Below are positions 1 through 9,565 of a DNA stretch of 64,000 nt, piece by piece. This stretch comes from Seleniibacterium sp963677135 (GTDB lineage: Bacteria > Desulfobacterota > Desulfuromonadia > Desulfuromonadales > Geopsychrobacteraceae): assembly GCA_963677135.2 (NCBI GenBank), contig CAXXLS010000017.1, positions 124,001-188,000 of the forward strand. Reading direction: 5' to 3'. The notes below the pieces were generated by a model. The model was not told the origin of the DNA. It did not search any database and saw only the letters and a program-made list of their open reading frames with translations. Positions within the stretch are counted from its first letter, which is position 1; every line of letters starts with the position of its first letter. Made by a program: the position numbers and the translations under genes.

Positions 1-2
1 CT

Positions 3-1814
3 GAGCGCACCCCGGTTCCTCCCCCGTTGAGGGTGGACACCATTCTCTCCTGGTTTCCCGCCGACAGCGCCACTGCCATCGAGGCTATGCTGGACCGCCA
101 CCTTGAAACACAGGATGACGAGGTCGTCGCTATCGAGGTGCCCTTCGTCACGCCCGAGGGAAACAGGAAATATGCCACGTCTCTGTCGGAAATCCAGCGC
201 GACGACACCGGCCGGCCGGAGTTCATCATCGGCGCTGTACAGGACGTGACGTACCGGAAGAACATTGAAGCGGAAATGGCCCGCAGCTTTGAGGAGCGGG
301 ACGCCGCTTTCAACGCCACCTCCGACCTGGTCCTTGTGCTCAACCGGGATATGCGCGTTCTGAGAGCAAACCGGGCGGTCTACCGGTTGCTGCAGCGGGA
401 AGAAGGGACGCTGCTCGGGCTGGAATTTAAACAGATTTTCGGCCAGGAGCAGCTGAGCCCCGATTGCCCCCTGCCAAAAACCATGGCGACTCTGAAGGAA
501 TCCTCCGCCATCGTGGATAATATGGTGCCGGGGCGGTCGTTCCTGGTCTTGACGGCTCCGGTCAGCGTCCATAATGGTCAGGCCGATTACTTTATCGTCA
601 ACGCCCGGGATATTACCGAACTGCAAAAAGCCACCGAATGTGTTCTTCAGCGTGAAGAGCAGCTTTCGACCCTCATCAACGCGACTCCCGATTTCATCAT
701 TTTCAAGGATGACCAGAGTCGCTGGGTGCTGGCCAACAATGCCGCCATCGACCTGTTCCAGCTGGAGACGGTCGAGTTCTTCGGCCTCACCGATCAGGAA
801 CTGGCGCAGAAAACGCCAGCGGCCATGACCTCGAGTTTCCTGGTGTGTGAAAAGTCGGATGCCGAATGCTGGGCCAGTGGCCAGACGCTCCGCATCGAAG
901 AGAGGATCCCGACCAGGCATGGCGAGGAGCGTATCTTCGATGTCATCAAGGTGCCGGTTTTTGATGACAGCGGCCAGCGCAAGGGGTTGGTGGTCTGGGG
1001 GCGGGACCTGACCGAGATCAAGCGCCTGCAGCAAACCACCAACCGCGCGACACGGCTTGCCGCCATCGGCGAGCTGGCGGCCGGGGTCGCCCATGAGATC
1101 AACAATCCTAACGCCCTGATTCTCTACAACTGCGATTTTCTCAAAGAATTTTTCCATGGTTTTGTCGCGGCTCTGCAGCAGGAGAAGCTGGTTTTGGAGG
1201 GGAAAAAGATTGGCGGGATGGCTCTTGCCGAGGCCCTTGAAGAGGTCCCGTTATTGTTGAACTCTGTGTCCGATTCGGCGTTGCGGATCAAACAGATCGT
1301 CAAGGACCTGGGGGATTTTTCGCGGCAGGACAGTCGGGATGGGGCCGTTGAACTCAATGTCAACGAGATCGTCGAGGTGTCGGTCCGGCTGGTCGAAAAT
1401 TCGATTAAAAAAGCGACCGACTGTTTCAGTGTCGAGCTGGCGGCAGGACTGCCCGTCATTATGGGGGTCAAGGGGCGTCTGGAACAGGTTGCCGTCAATC
1501 TGTTGCTGAACGCCTGCCAGGCCCTGACCGATCGCAGTCAGGCCATCACGGTCGCAACGTTTTATGATGCCCAGCAGGAGACCGTGGTTCTAGAGGTTCG
1601 GGACCACGGCCGCGGTATCCCGGAACAATTCCGGGACCAGGTGCTGGAACCTTTTGTCACCACAAAAAGAGATCTGGGGGGGACGGGCCTTGGCTTATCG
1701 GTATCATCCCGTATCGTCAAGGAGCATGGTGGAGAACTCATTTTCGATTCTATTGCCGGCAAGGGGACGACTTTCAAGGTCATGCTGCCTGTTTGCCGAG
1801 AGAAGGACAAGTGA
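3..1814 (+). CDS. PAS-domain sensor histidine kinase, 5' end outside window
   Basis: Two-component sensor kinase that would autophosphorylate on His and pass phosphate to the response regulator just downstream. The frame is open to the window edge and begins inside a PAS/PAC domain, so the true start lies upstream; the TTG at 27 is only the first in-window start-like codon. At least two further PAS domains follow (about 290-620 and 660-1020). The H-box reads HEINNP with the His codon at 1092. The ATPase shows an N-box (NACQAL, near 1509), a G1 box (DHGRGIP, near 1602) and a G2 box (GGTGLGLS, near 1680). No membrane segment is visible in the part present. The stop overlaps the upstream region of the next gene, so the two form a kinase-regulator operon. 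The signal sensed is unknown. Confidence 0.9.
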   Translation, partial: ERTPVPPPLRVDTILSWFPADSATAIEAMLDRHLETQDDEVVAIEVPFVTPEGNRKYATSLSEIQRDDTGRPEFIIGAVQDVTYRKNIEAEMARSFEERDAAFNATSDLVLVLNRDMRVLRANRAVYRLLQREEGTLLGLEFKQIFGQEQLSPDCPLPKTMATLKESSAIVDNMVPGRSFLVLTAPVSVHNGQADYFIVNARDITELQKATECVLQREEQLSTLINATPDFIIFKDDQSRWVLANNAAIDLFQLETVEFFGLTDQELAQKTPAAMTSSFLVCEKSDAECWASGQTLRIEERIPTRHGEERIFDVIKVPVFDDSGQRKGLVVWGRDLTEIKRLQQTTNRATRLAAIGELAAGVAHEINNPNALILYNCDFLKEFFHGFVAALQQEKLVLEGKKIGGMALAEALEEVPLLLNSVSDSALRIKQIVKDLGDFSRQDSRDGAVELNVNEIVEVSVRLVENSIKKATDCFSVELAAGLPVIMGVKGRLEQVAVNLLLNACQALTDRSQAITVATFYDAQQETVVLEVRDHGRGIPEQFRDQVLEPFVTTKRDLGGTGLGLSVSSRIVKEHGGELIFDSIAGKGTTFKVMLPVCREKDK

Positions 1815-1819
1815 ATTCC

Positions 1820-3223
1820 ATGGAAACCCTGTATCCAGAACAACCCGTACTGATTGTTGACGATGAACCGGCCTGGGCGCACAGCCTGACCCTGTCCCTG
1901 AAGATCTCCGGCGGGATCAATCATGTTGAAACCTGTCGCGACAGTCGAAACGCCATGGGGATGCTGGCCGACAAGCTCTACAGCCTGGTGCTTCTTGACC
2001 TGACCATGCCCTATGTCAGCGGAGAAACCCTGCTTGAGTCCATCAAGCAGGAGTATCCGGGCCTGCCGGTGATTGTGATCAGCGGCATGAATCAGCTCAA
2101 CACGGCGATCCGCTGCGTCAAATCCGGGGCGGAAGATTTCTATGTCAAAACCGACGAACGTGAGCGGGTCGTCTCCGGCATCCTCAGAACCCTGAAGCAG
2201 GCCGAGGTGAAAAGGGAGAACCTGCAGCTTAAGGAAACCCTGCTGCATTCGGCCCGGGTCCCTCACCCGGCGTTCATGAATATCATTACCCACAATGAGA
2301 AGATGCAGGGAATCTTCAGGTATCTTCAGGCGATTGCCTTGAGCGACGAACCAATTCTGATCACCGGGGAAAGCGGAACCGGCAAGGAACTGATCGCCAA
2401 GGCCCTGCATGGGCTGAGCTGCCCGGAGAAACCCTGGGTTGCCGTGAACGTGGCCGGGCTGGACGATATGGTGTTCAGCGATACCCTGTTCGGCCATACC
2501 AAGGGCGCCTTTACCGGGGCGGATCAGACCCGCATGGGGATGATCGAAAAAGCCAGCGGCGGTATTCTGTTTCTGGATGAAATCGGCGATTTGTCCATGC
2601 CGTCCCAGGTGAAGCTTCTCCGTCTGCTGCAGGAAGGCGACTTCTATCCCCTCGGCAGCGATCAGCCCAAGCTCTGCAAAGCCAGGATCGTCGTCGCCAC
2701 CAACCAGAATCTGCATCGCAAGGAGGCGGAAGGCGCATTCCGCCGGGATCTGCTCTACCGGCTCTGTTCGCACCGGGTCGAAATGCCGGCCCTGCGCGAC
2801 CGCAAAGATGACCTGCCCTTGCTGCTGGATTTCTTTCTGGCCGAAGTCTCTGCCAAGTATGGCAAGAACAAGCCGACCTATCCGCCGGAACTGCTGACCC
2901 TGCTCGAATCCTACCATTTCCCGGGCAATGTTCGGGAATTGCGGGCCATGATCCATGATGCCATGAGTCTTCATGAAAAGGGTGTCTTGTCCCTGTCCCG
3001 TTTCCGCAGTGCCATCGGTTCCGTGTCGCGCCAGACCCCCACTCCCGAAGGGGAGGAGGACCAGGTGAGGTTTCCGGCCGCTCTGCCGACCCTGAAGCAA
3101 ATGAGTCAGTTGCTGGTCGAGGAGGCTCTGCAGCGCACCAATGGAAATCAGTCCCTGGCCGCGCAACTGTTGGGGGTGACTCCCCAGGCCCTGAGCAAGC
3201 GGCTGAAAAAAAGCCGGTCCTGA
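1820..3223 (+). CDS. NtrC-family sigma-54-dependent response regulator
   Basis: Enhancer-binding transcription activator, 467 residues. The receiver domain is at residues ~10-125, with the acidic pocket VDDE and phospho-acceptor Asp about residue 60 (LLDLTMP). The AAA+ domain is at ~155-390, with Walker A GESGTGKE near 183, the sigma-54 contact loop GAFTGA near 229, Walker B LFLDEIG near 253 and an arginine-finger segment FRRDLLYRL. A Fis-type helix-turn-helix (SLAAQLLGVTPQALSKRLKK) closes the protein. ATG 1820 is preferred over TTG 1793 or GTG 1811 because AAGGA sits 12 bases before it, inside the end of the kinase gene. It is the output partner of the upstream kinase. All motifs needed for sigma-54 activation are intact; targets are unknown. 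Confidence 0.93.
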   Translation: METLYPEQPVLIVDDEPAWAHSLTLSLKISGGINHVETCRDSRNAMGMLADKLYSLVLLDLTMPYVSGETLLESIKQEYPGLPVIVISGMNQLNTAIRCVKSGAEDFYVKTDERERVVSGILRTLKQAEVKRENLQLKETLLHSARVPHPAFMNIITHNEKMQGIFRYLQAIALSDEPILITGESGTGKELIAKALHGLSCPEKPWVAVNVAGLDDMVFSDTLFGHTKGAFTGADQTRMGMIEKASGGILFLDEIGDLSMPSQVKLLRLLQEGDFYPLGSDQPKLCKARIVVATNQNLHRKEAEGAFRRDLLYRLCSHRVEMPALRDRKDDLPLLLDFFLAEVSAKYGKNKPTYPPELLTLLESYHFPGNVRELRAMIHDAMSLHEKGVLSLSRFRSAIGSVSRQTPTPEGEEDQVRFPAALPTLKQMSQLLVEEALQRTNGNQSLAAQLLGVTPQALSKRLKKSRS

Positions 3224-3567
3224 CGCCGAACCCTCCGCTTGTCCCGTCATGTTGGTGTGCCGGGCGGTCTCGTTCCGTCGCCTGGCGCATCTGGACCCCT
3301 CCGTATATTCGTGTCGCAAGAACCTTTAGCAGGGGTTAATCTTTGGTTTATTGTCAACCTTTGTTGATATCTTCCTTATCGTGATGAAATTGCGACACTT
3401 TTTCGCAATGATAGCCCTCCAGATCAAGACTGGTTGATTTTCGCTGTCTGGCACCGTTAAAAAAAAACTGTAAAGTCAATACGTTGTCTGGTATGGTTAG
3501 TTGGTATTAATTGTGCATATTTAAGTTTGAATGCCCTCGGCAACGACTGTGACTGCGTGGATAGCGT
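3224..3567. other. AT-rich intergenic region before the receiver-like gene
   Basis: This 344-bp gap has no convincing gene. Its second half is AT-rich and probably carries the promoter of the gene at 3568. A TGGCAC at ~3450 lacks a -12 TTGC at the right distance, so it is not a sigma-54 site. No terminator hairpin was recognised. Confidence 0.5.
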
Positions 3568-3921
3568 ATGAAGAATGTCCTATATTTTGAGCCTGACCAG
3601 GATAAAACTCAGCAGATCGACTTTCTGGCCAAACTGGCAGGTCTGACTATCCGGATGGCCAGGTCGCAGGACGAGGTTTTGAACTGGTTGCGCTTTGGGC
3701 ATCTGCTCAGTACCAGATTTGATCTGCTGCTGATCGGTTCGGCCGAGGCATTGCCCGCAGATTCGCAACTTTTTTCCGAACTCATGGCGAGTCCCGACCT
3801 GCAGGTTGTGGTGACCGGTGACCCGGTGGACATTCCGGACCAGCTGCGGGGCCGGGTGACCGTGTGTGAAACAATGAGCCTCATCAAATGCCTGGCGAAT
3901 GACAGTTCTCCGGGCCGTTGA
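3568..3921 (+). CDS. Stand-alone receiver-like protein lacking the phospho-acceptor
   Basis: 117-residue protein whose pattern follows a CheY-type receiver: a first beta strand VLYFEPD, a third strand DLLLIGS, and a VVVTGD strand where receivers have the conserved Thr/Ser strand. The paired acidic residues are reduced to EPD, the phospho-accepting Asp position reads Gly/Ser, and no clear conserved Lys is visible. It is therefore best read as a degenerate (pseudo-) receiver that would not be phosphorylated in the usual way. It lies about 100 bp before the PAS-GGDEF-EAL gene and could modulate it or a kinase, but that is inference. It could also be an unrelated alpha/beta protein. Confidence 0.6.
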   Translation: MKNVLYFEPDQDKTQQIDFLAKLAGLTIRMARSQDEVLNWLRFGHLLSTRFDLLLIGSAEALPADSQLFSELMASPDLQVVVTGDPVDIPDQLRGRVTVCETMSLIKCLANDSSPGR

Positions 3922-4019
3922 AAAACCGGCAGCTATCCTTCAGGGGAGGGGAGCTTGATTCATCATTCATATAAATGTTTCTGTGTCAAAAGCGCAATTG
4001 CGATCAGGGAGAGTCGGCT

Positions 4020-7000
4020 TTGATTCCCGAAGTACGCTATTTGTTGCGCGGTCTCCTGCCCCTGGGACTGGTCGTGGTCGTGGTCCTGGCCGGCTTCCTG
4101 CTGTTGTTCAGCAACCAGAACCGGTTGTTTCAGACCGAGCAGCAGCTCAATGGCAGGATTCATAACGCGACCAACGGGAAAGCCCTGGGCGAACTGATTG
4201 TCAGTCAGCTTGGAATTGTCTCCACCAGGTTTTACATGGCCCTGGTCTCAGCCGATACCGAACGCCAGAAGCGGCTTCTCAAGGAGGTCGACGTCTGCCT
4301 GGGCGATATTTCCGCGGCGGCCAGGGTGTTGTCCAAGGGGGGCGTCTACTCACGCCGGCTTCCCCTGGGCCGGTCAGGTTCTGAGGCCGTTTCCTACGAT
4401 CTGGCCTACGATCCCGATCAGGCGCATATCGCGCATATCGACTTTCCGTCTTTAGAACGTCAGCTTGTCGATCTTAAGAGGCTCATGGGGCAAACCCTTG
4501 AGCTGACCCGGTTGCGGAACACCCTGCTTCAATCGGACAACAGTACAGAACTGCATCAGGCCGGTCTGGAGATTCGCGCTTTCGAAAACCAGGTGAGCAG
4601 CCATTTGCAACAGGTTTCATATCTGGCCGGTCTCATCGTTTCCAACACCACCGGAAATTTAGCGGCGCTGACCCGTTCCGTGAATCAGGGCCGGGCTGAA
4701 AGCCGTCAGCACGATATTCGCTGGACCGTCTCCGTCATACTCCTGGTCTGCGGGTTTATTGCCCTGGTTTTGAGGCAGGTCAGTTCCTCCCAGCGACGGC
4801 TGGAAAAAACCATCAACCAGCTGGAACAGGCCAAGGCCAACCTGGCGGACAGTCACGCTGAAATTCTCGCCCTCAACGAAACTCTCGAGCAGGAGGTGGA
4901 GCGGCGCACGGCTGAGTTGACCGTGTCCGAACAGCAGTGGAGCGACGCCTTCAATGCGATCAGTACGCCCATGTTCATTCACGATAAGAAGGGCAGAATC
5001 ATCAAGGCCAACCAGGCCTATCTCGACACCGCCGGGGTTTCTCTTGAACAAGCCGTCGGTGAGTACTACTGGACCGTGTTTCCGCGGCGGAACATGCCGC
5101 TGCCCGGCTGCCTCTGCACCCCCCATGAAATAAATGAAAAAAGCCGGGTCACTGAAATGACCCTGCAGGTGGATGACAGGATGTTCCGTTCCCAGTCTTT
5201 CGTGGTGCGCAACCGCGAAGGGGGCTATCTCTACGGCATGCATCTGCTGGAGGACGTCACTGAAAAGGCCCGGATCAGAAAAGAACTGCAGGCCAGCGAA
5301 AAACGGTTTCGCGATGTGACCAACAGTATCGATGAATCGCTGATTCTGGTTGATCGCGAGCAACGGATCCTGATGCTGAACCGGGCCGCCGAACGGACGT
5401 ACCACCTGAACTCGTCCGATTACATCGGTCAGCATTGCCATGATATTTTCCATCACCAGGGGGTGATCTGCGACGATTGTTCGGTCGCCGAGGTCTTCGC
5501 GAGCGGCAGGCTGGTTGTCACCCAAAAACGGCTTGAGGATGGCAGGGTCCTCGACCTGAAAATTTATCCGATCTGCACCGATGACGGTGAGGTGACGGCC
5601 TGCACCATTGTGACGTCCGACATCAGCGAGCGCGTAAAATATATTGAAAACCTCAGACGCTATCAGCAGATTGTCTCAACCTCGCGCGATATTGTCGCCT
5701 TTTTTGACACCGATCATCGGTATCTCGCCGTCAACGCCGAATATGCAAGTTATTTCAATCTGTCTGAACAGGATATCGTCGGCCGTCACGCCAGTGACAT
5801 CATCGGTCGCGAGCGCTACAACGAGTATCTGACCTACCAGGACCAGGTCTTCATGGAGAAGACCCCTCTGAATCAACGGCTCTGGGTTGACTATCCGGCC
5901 CGCGGCCGGCGGTTTATGGACATCTCGGTGTTTCCTTATGTTGATGATGAGGGAGCGGTCATTGGGCTGGTTGTCCGAGGGCAGGACCTGACCGAAAGAA
6001 ATGAACAGGAAGAGCGTCTGCGGTTAGCGGCCAAGGTTCTTGAAAGCACCAGCGAGGGGATCGTGATTACCGACTGCCAGGGCCAGATCATGGCGGTCAA
6101 TCCGGCCTTCACCCGCATCACCGGATATCGTGAGGACGAGGTGGCCGGGAAAAATCCGCGGATTCTCAAGTCCGGACGGCATGATGACAGCTTTTACCGC
6201 GAGATGTGGCTCTCTCTGCAGGAGAGCGGCCAGTGGCGCGGGGAAATCTGGAACCGGCGCAAAGACGGGGAGGTTTATCCCGAACTGCTGACCATCACCA
6301 CTATGACCAGTGACGCCGAGACGACTCATTATGTCGCGGTCTTCTCTGATATCAGCGCCATCAAGAAAACCTCTGAAAAGCTTGAACATCTGGCTCACCA
6401 CAATGCGCTGACCGGCCTGCCGAACCGGCGGCTGCTGCAGGCCCGCCTCGAGCATTCCCTGCAGAACGCCAGGCGTGAAGGGACCCGGGGAGCGGTCATT
6501 TACATCGACCTGGACAACTTTAAAAAAATCAATGACAGCCTGGGGCACAGTGCGGGGGACGAGGTTCTCAAAACAGTTGCCGAGCGGCTGATGAAAAATG
6601 CGCGCCAGGTCGATACGGTGGCTCATCTGAGCGGTGATGAATTTGTCATCGTTCTGCATAAAACAAAAACCATCGACGACGCCATCACCCGGGCCGAGCA
6701 GATTATTGCCGGCCTGCAGCAGCCATTCCAGGTCGAAAATTACGAGCTGTTCATCAGCGGCAGCCTGGGCATCGCCGAATATGATGCCACGACCCAGGAT
6801 ATCGAAACGCTGCTTAAAAATGCCGATGCGGCGATGTACAAGGCGAAGGAGTCCGGCAAAAACCGCTATCATGTCTATTCTCCGGAATTGACCGAGCAGG
6901 CGGTCGAGCGGGTCCTGATGGAAAGTCATCTGCGCAGAGCTCTCGACCGGAATGAGCTGGTTCTCTTCTATCAGCCCCAGATCGATATGACCTCAGGGCG

Positions 7001-7697
7001 CATCGTCGCGGCGGAGGCGCTGCTGCGCTGGGAGCATCCCGACCTGGGGATCGTTCCTCCGGACAAGTTCATCCCCTTGAGCGAAGAGACCGGACTGATC
7101 ATCCCCATCGGCGAGTGGGTTTTGCGTACCGCCTGCCGGCAGATGATGGCATGGCGGAAACGTGGGCTCGGCCTGAAACGCATCGCCGTCAATGTGTCGG
7201 GCAAACAGATTCAGCTTAAAGATCTGCACAAGATGGTCGAGCAGGTGCTGATTGAAACCGGACTGCCTTCAGGGTCCCTGGAGCTTGAGATTACCGAAGG
7301 GTTTATTATGCAGCATCCGGAACAGTCCATCGCCGTTCTGCAGAGCATCCGCAATCTCGGGGTCGAATTGTCCATCGACGATTTCGGGACCGGCCATTCC
7401 TCTTTGAACTATCTGAAGCGACTGCCGATAAACCGGTTGAAAATCGATCGGACTTTTGTCAATGATATCTGTGACGAGATGGAGGGCGAGGCGATCACCA
7501 GGGCGGTTATCGCCATGGGAAGGAGTCTCAACCTGCAGATTACCGCGGAGGGGGTCGAAACCCCGGAACAGCACGAGTTCCTGGACATGCATGGCTGCCA
7601 CGAAGCCCAGGGCTTCCTGTTCTGCAGGCCGCTTCCGGCCGAAAAGATGCAGAAACTGCTGGAGTCGGACACGGTGCTGACCCGCTATGCCTGCTAG
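4020..7697 (+). CDS. Membrane PAS-GGDEF-EAL cyclic-di-GMP enzyme
   Basis: About 1225 residues. Membrane helices at ~10-30 and ~235-255 bracket a periplasmic sensor, followed by a coiled coil, four PAS domains (~305-785), GGDEF and EAL. The GGDEF signature is SGDEF near residue 870, with an RxxD product-inhibition site (RQVD) five residues before it. The EAL motif is at codons 7014-7022, and the catalytic set (EITEG, DDFGTG, KIDR, AEGVET) looks complete, so phosphodiesterase activity is likely; cyclase activity is possible because SGDEF is a tolerated variant. The TTG at 4020 is chosen because AGGGAGAG lies 7-10 bases upstream; an in-frame ATG at 3975 lacks a close ribosome site. It lies directly before the FapA-like gene. 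Confidence 0.88.
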   Translation: MIPEVRYLLRGLLPLGLVVVVVLAGFLLLFSNQNRLFQTEQQLNGRIHNATNGKALGELIVSQLGIVSTRFYMALVSADTERQKRLLKEVDVCLGDISAAARVLSKGGVYSRRLPLGRSGSEAVSYDLAYDPDQAHIAHIDFPSLERQLVDLKRLMGQTLELTRLRNTLLQSDNSTELHQAGLEIRAFENQVSSHLQQVSYLAGLIVSNTTGNLAALTRSVNQGRAESRQHDIRWTVSVILLVCGFIALVLRQVSSSQRRLEKTINQLEQAKANLADSHAEILALNETLEQEVERRTAELTVSEQQWSDAFNAISTPMFIHDKKGRIIKANQAYLDTAGVSLEQAVGEYYWTVFPRRNMPLPGCLCTPHEINEKSRVTEMTLQVDDRMFRSQSFVVRNREGGYLYGMHLLEDVTEKARIRKELQASEKRFRDVTNSIDESLILVDREQRILMLNRAAERTYHLNSSDYIGQHCHDIFHHQGVICDDCSVAEVFASGRLVVTQKRLEDGRVLDLKIYPICTDDGEVTACTIVTSDISERVKYIENLRRYQQIVSTSRDIVAFFDTDHRYLAVNAEYASYFNLSEQDIVGRHASDIIGRERYNEYLTYQDQVFMEKTPLNQRLWVDYPARGRRFMDISVFPYVDDEGAVIGLVVRGQDLTERNEQEERLRLAAKVLESTSEGIVITDCQGQIMAVNPAFTRITGYREDEVAGKNPRILKSGRHDDSFYREMWLSLQESGQWRGEIWNRRKDGEVYPELLTITTMTSDAETTHYVAVFSDISAIKKTSEKLEHLAHHNALTGLPNRRLLQARLEHSLQNARREGTRGAVIYIDLDNFKKINDSLGHSAGDEVLKTVAERLMKNARQVDTVAHLSGDEFVIVLHKTKTIDDAITRAEQIIAGLQQPFQVENYELFISGSLGIAEYDATTQDIETLLKNADAAMYKAKESGKNRYHVYSPELTEQAVERVLMESHLRRALDRNELVLFYQPQIDMTSGRIVAAEALLRWEHPDLGIVPPDKFIPLSEETGLIIPIGEWVLRTACRQMMAWRKRGLGLKRIAVNVSGKQIQLKDLHKMVEQVLIETGLPSGSLELEITEGFIMQHPEQSIAVLQSIRNLGVELSIDDFGTGHSSLNYLKRLPINRLKIDRTFVNDICDEMEGEAITRAVIAMGRSLNLQITAEGVETPEQHEFLDMHGCHEAQGFLFCRPLPAEKMQKLLESDTVLTRYAC

Positions 7698-7718
7698 CCT
7701 GACGATCTGAAATAAACG

Positions 7719-9287
7719 ATGACAAAAGATCTCAAGACCGACATGACGGAAGGTGAGGAGGTTCTGCTTCGCGAGGACCTGGGCCCTTGCCGACTGACGC
7801 TGACGCTCCAGAATGATGGCATGGAGTGCCTCGCCGCCGTTGAAAAAACAGCCTCGGATCCTGCCGCCTCGACGGGACCCGACTCTGCCGGTTCTCAGGA
7901 AGCGCGCTGCTCTCTCGCTCCTCCTGATCTGCTCTGTTGCCTGCACCGGGTCAAGATCGTCCAGACCATCGACTATGCGGCAGTCTATGAGCTCTGCGCC
8001 GCCGTCGAGCTTGGCCAACCCCTGTCTCCCGTGGTTGTCGCGCGCGGGATTCCCCCGTTAAAGGGGGCTGACGGCTGGTTTGAGCTGCTTGTCAAAACCG
8101 GATCGGAAGGGGTTGCTCTGGAAGAGGACGAAAAGGGCACCGTCGACCTGAAAAATCTGAATATCTTCAGTGAGATTCAGTCGGGGCAGAAGCTCGGTGT
8201 CGTCCATCCGCCCGGCAGCGGCATTGCCGGGATGACGGTGCAGGGACTCCCGGTTCCGGCCGATTCGGGCAAGCCTTACCAACTGGTGGCCGGCGACGGG
8301 GTCACCCTCAAATATAAAGACCGGGTCGCCTACTCGGACAAGTCCGGCAAGGCCATTCTGGAACAGCAGACTCTTGCCGTGGTGGATCATTGGGTTATTC
8401 CAGGAGATCTCGACCTGAGTATCGGCAATATCGAGTTCCACGGTTATGTCGAAATCAAAGGGGATGTGCCGGATGATTTCCGGGTCGTCGCTGAAAAGGG
8501 GATCAAGGTTCACGGGCATGTCGGGGCCAGCCATCTCGAATCGGACGGATCCATCGAACTGGTCAGCATGGCGGGCAGGGAGGTTGGCACCATCATCTGT
8601 CGCGGCAATCTGCGGGCAAACTTCCTCAATCAGGTCAAGGTCGTCAGTTTTGGTCATGTGACGGTGGCCAATGAGGTGCGCAACTGCCAGATCAAGTCGA
8701 CCGGGCGACTCATGGTTGAGAGGGGAGCACTGCTCGGCGGTACCTGCACCACCCTCGAAGGGGTGGAAGCCAAGGTCATCGGGAGTGAATCCGGTTTGAA
8801 GACCGAGGTGACCGCCGGGGTCTATTTTCCCGATGCGGATCGTTTCAATTATCTGCTTGAGCGCAAGCAGAATGTGACTCAGCAGCTGGCCCGCCTAGCC
8901 GAAGCGATCGACCAGCTCAACAGCTCCCTGGCCAGGAACGTTCAATATGCCGCCGCCGCACGCAAGCGCCTGGATATCCTGAGTGAACAGCATGAGCTGC
9001 TGACGGAAGAAAAGGAACGCCTCAGCGCGGAGATCGCTTCCTCCAGGTGCCAGGAGTTCACTTGTCGCAATGCCAAAATCAATGTCACGTCCAGACTGAT
9101 GGAGGGGGTCGTGCTGATCCTCGGCGGCAGCCGGGAAGAGATTCGGATGGTCCGGAGCGGACCGCTGTCGATCATCGAAAACACCCGGGACGGAGGGGTG
9201 CGTTTCCTGGCCATGACCCCCTTGAGCCTGCTTGCCGATGTTGTGGAACAGCAGTTGCTTGATTCCCCAGAAGACCCCACGCCCTGA
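7719..9287 (+). CDS. FapA/DUF342 family polymer-scaffold-like protein
   Basis: 522-residue protein. The centre (~220-360) has the repetitive beta pattern of the DUF342/FapA family, with GNIEFHGYVEIKGDV, then HGHVGA, GTIICRGNL and several Gly-turn strands predicting a beta-helix. Residues ~370-440 form a coiled coil. No signal peptide or membrane segment is seen, so it is probably cytoplasmic. FapA of Vibrio vulnificus is linked to polar flagellar assembly; many homologues in this phylum are uncharacterised. It follows the PAS-GGDEF-EAL gene by 21 bp and is probably co-transcribed, which suggests but does not prove a link to surface or motility control by c-di-GMP. No strong Shine-Dalgarno is seen at ATG 7719; ATG 7743 is an alternative start. 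Confidence 0.8.
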   Translation: MTKDLKTDMTEGEEVLLREDLGPCRLTLTLQNDGMECLAAVEKTASDPAASTGPDSAGSQEARCSLAPPDLLCCLHRVKIVQTIDYAAVYELCAAVELGQPLSPVVVARGIPPLKGADGWFELLVKTGSEGVALEEDEKGTVDLKNLNIFSEIQSGQKLGVVHPPGSGIAGMTVQGLPVPADSGKPYQLVAGDGVTLKYKDRVAYSDKSGKAILEQQTLAVVDHWVIPGDLDLSIGNIEFHGYVEIKGDVPDDFRVVAEKGIKVHGHVGASHLESDGSIELVSMAGREVGTIICRGNLRANFLNQVKVVSFGHVTVANEVRNCQIKSTGRLMVERGALLGGTCTTLEGVEAKVIGSESGLKTEVTAGVYFPDADRFNYLLERKQNVTQQLARLAEAIDQLNSSLARNVQYAAAARKRLDILSEQHELLTEEKERLSAEIASSRCQEFTCRNAKINVTSRLMEGVVLILGGSREEIRMVRSGPLSIIENTRDGGVRFLAMTPLSLLADVVEQQLLDSPEDPTP

Positions 9288-9433
9288 CCGACCCCGGCAC
9301 GTCGACGGACGCCGTTCCCCTGTCCTGTTCTTTAAAATTGTCCAGATATCCGGAGCGCTTTTCCCACTCTTGCGGCACCATGACATTCTGATGGGGGTTT
9401 TAGGAATCTGTTGATTTCCTGATGCAAGTAAAA

Positions 9434-9463
9434 TAGTGTTTGATTTTTATTTATTCATATAAT
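9434..9463 (+). promoter_or_regulatory. Candidate ilvB promoter
   Basis: A perfect -10 hexamer TATAAT lies at 9458-9463 in an AT-rich stretch. The best -35 at a workable distance (TAGTGT, 9434-9439, 18-bp spacer) is weak. It would give a leader of roughly 95 nt before ilvB. Confidence 0.4.
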
Positions 9464-9490
9464 ACGGTATTTTGCAGAAAATGATAAATA

Positions 9491-9527
9491 GAGGAGGTAA
9501 AATGTGACGCTTTTTGTTATGATTTGA
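9491..9527 (+). promoter_or_regulatory. Strong Shine-Dalgarno with start-stop or 7-codon leader ahead of ilvB
   Basis: GAGGAGG (9491-9497) is the best ribosome site in this leader, yet it does not serve ilvB. It faces ATG-TGA (9502-9507), a start codon followed at once by a stop. The overlapping GTG at 9504 opens a 7-codon frame reading M-T-L-F-V-M-I and ending at 9527. The peptide contains Leu, Val and Ile, the end products of the pathway. No clear attenuator hairpin is seen before ilvB, so a translation-coupled leader role is only a suggestion. Confidence 0.35.
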
Positions 9528-9565
9528 TCCTGTTTTATTTTTTCCTTTTTATCGCAGAGGACGCT

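Noticed and set aside
1562..3319. 585-codon open frame on the minus strand
   Set aside because: Antisense of the NtrC-type regulator; the sense protein has full conserved domains.
3449..3466. Possible sigma-54 promoter (TGGCAC)
   Set aside because: The -12 TTGC element is absent at the required spacing.
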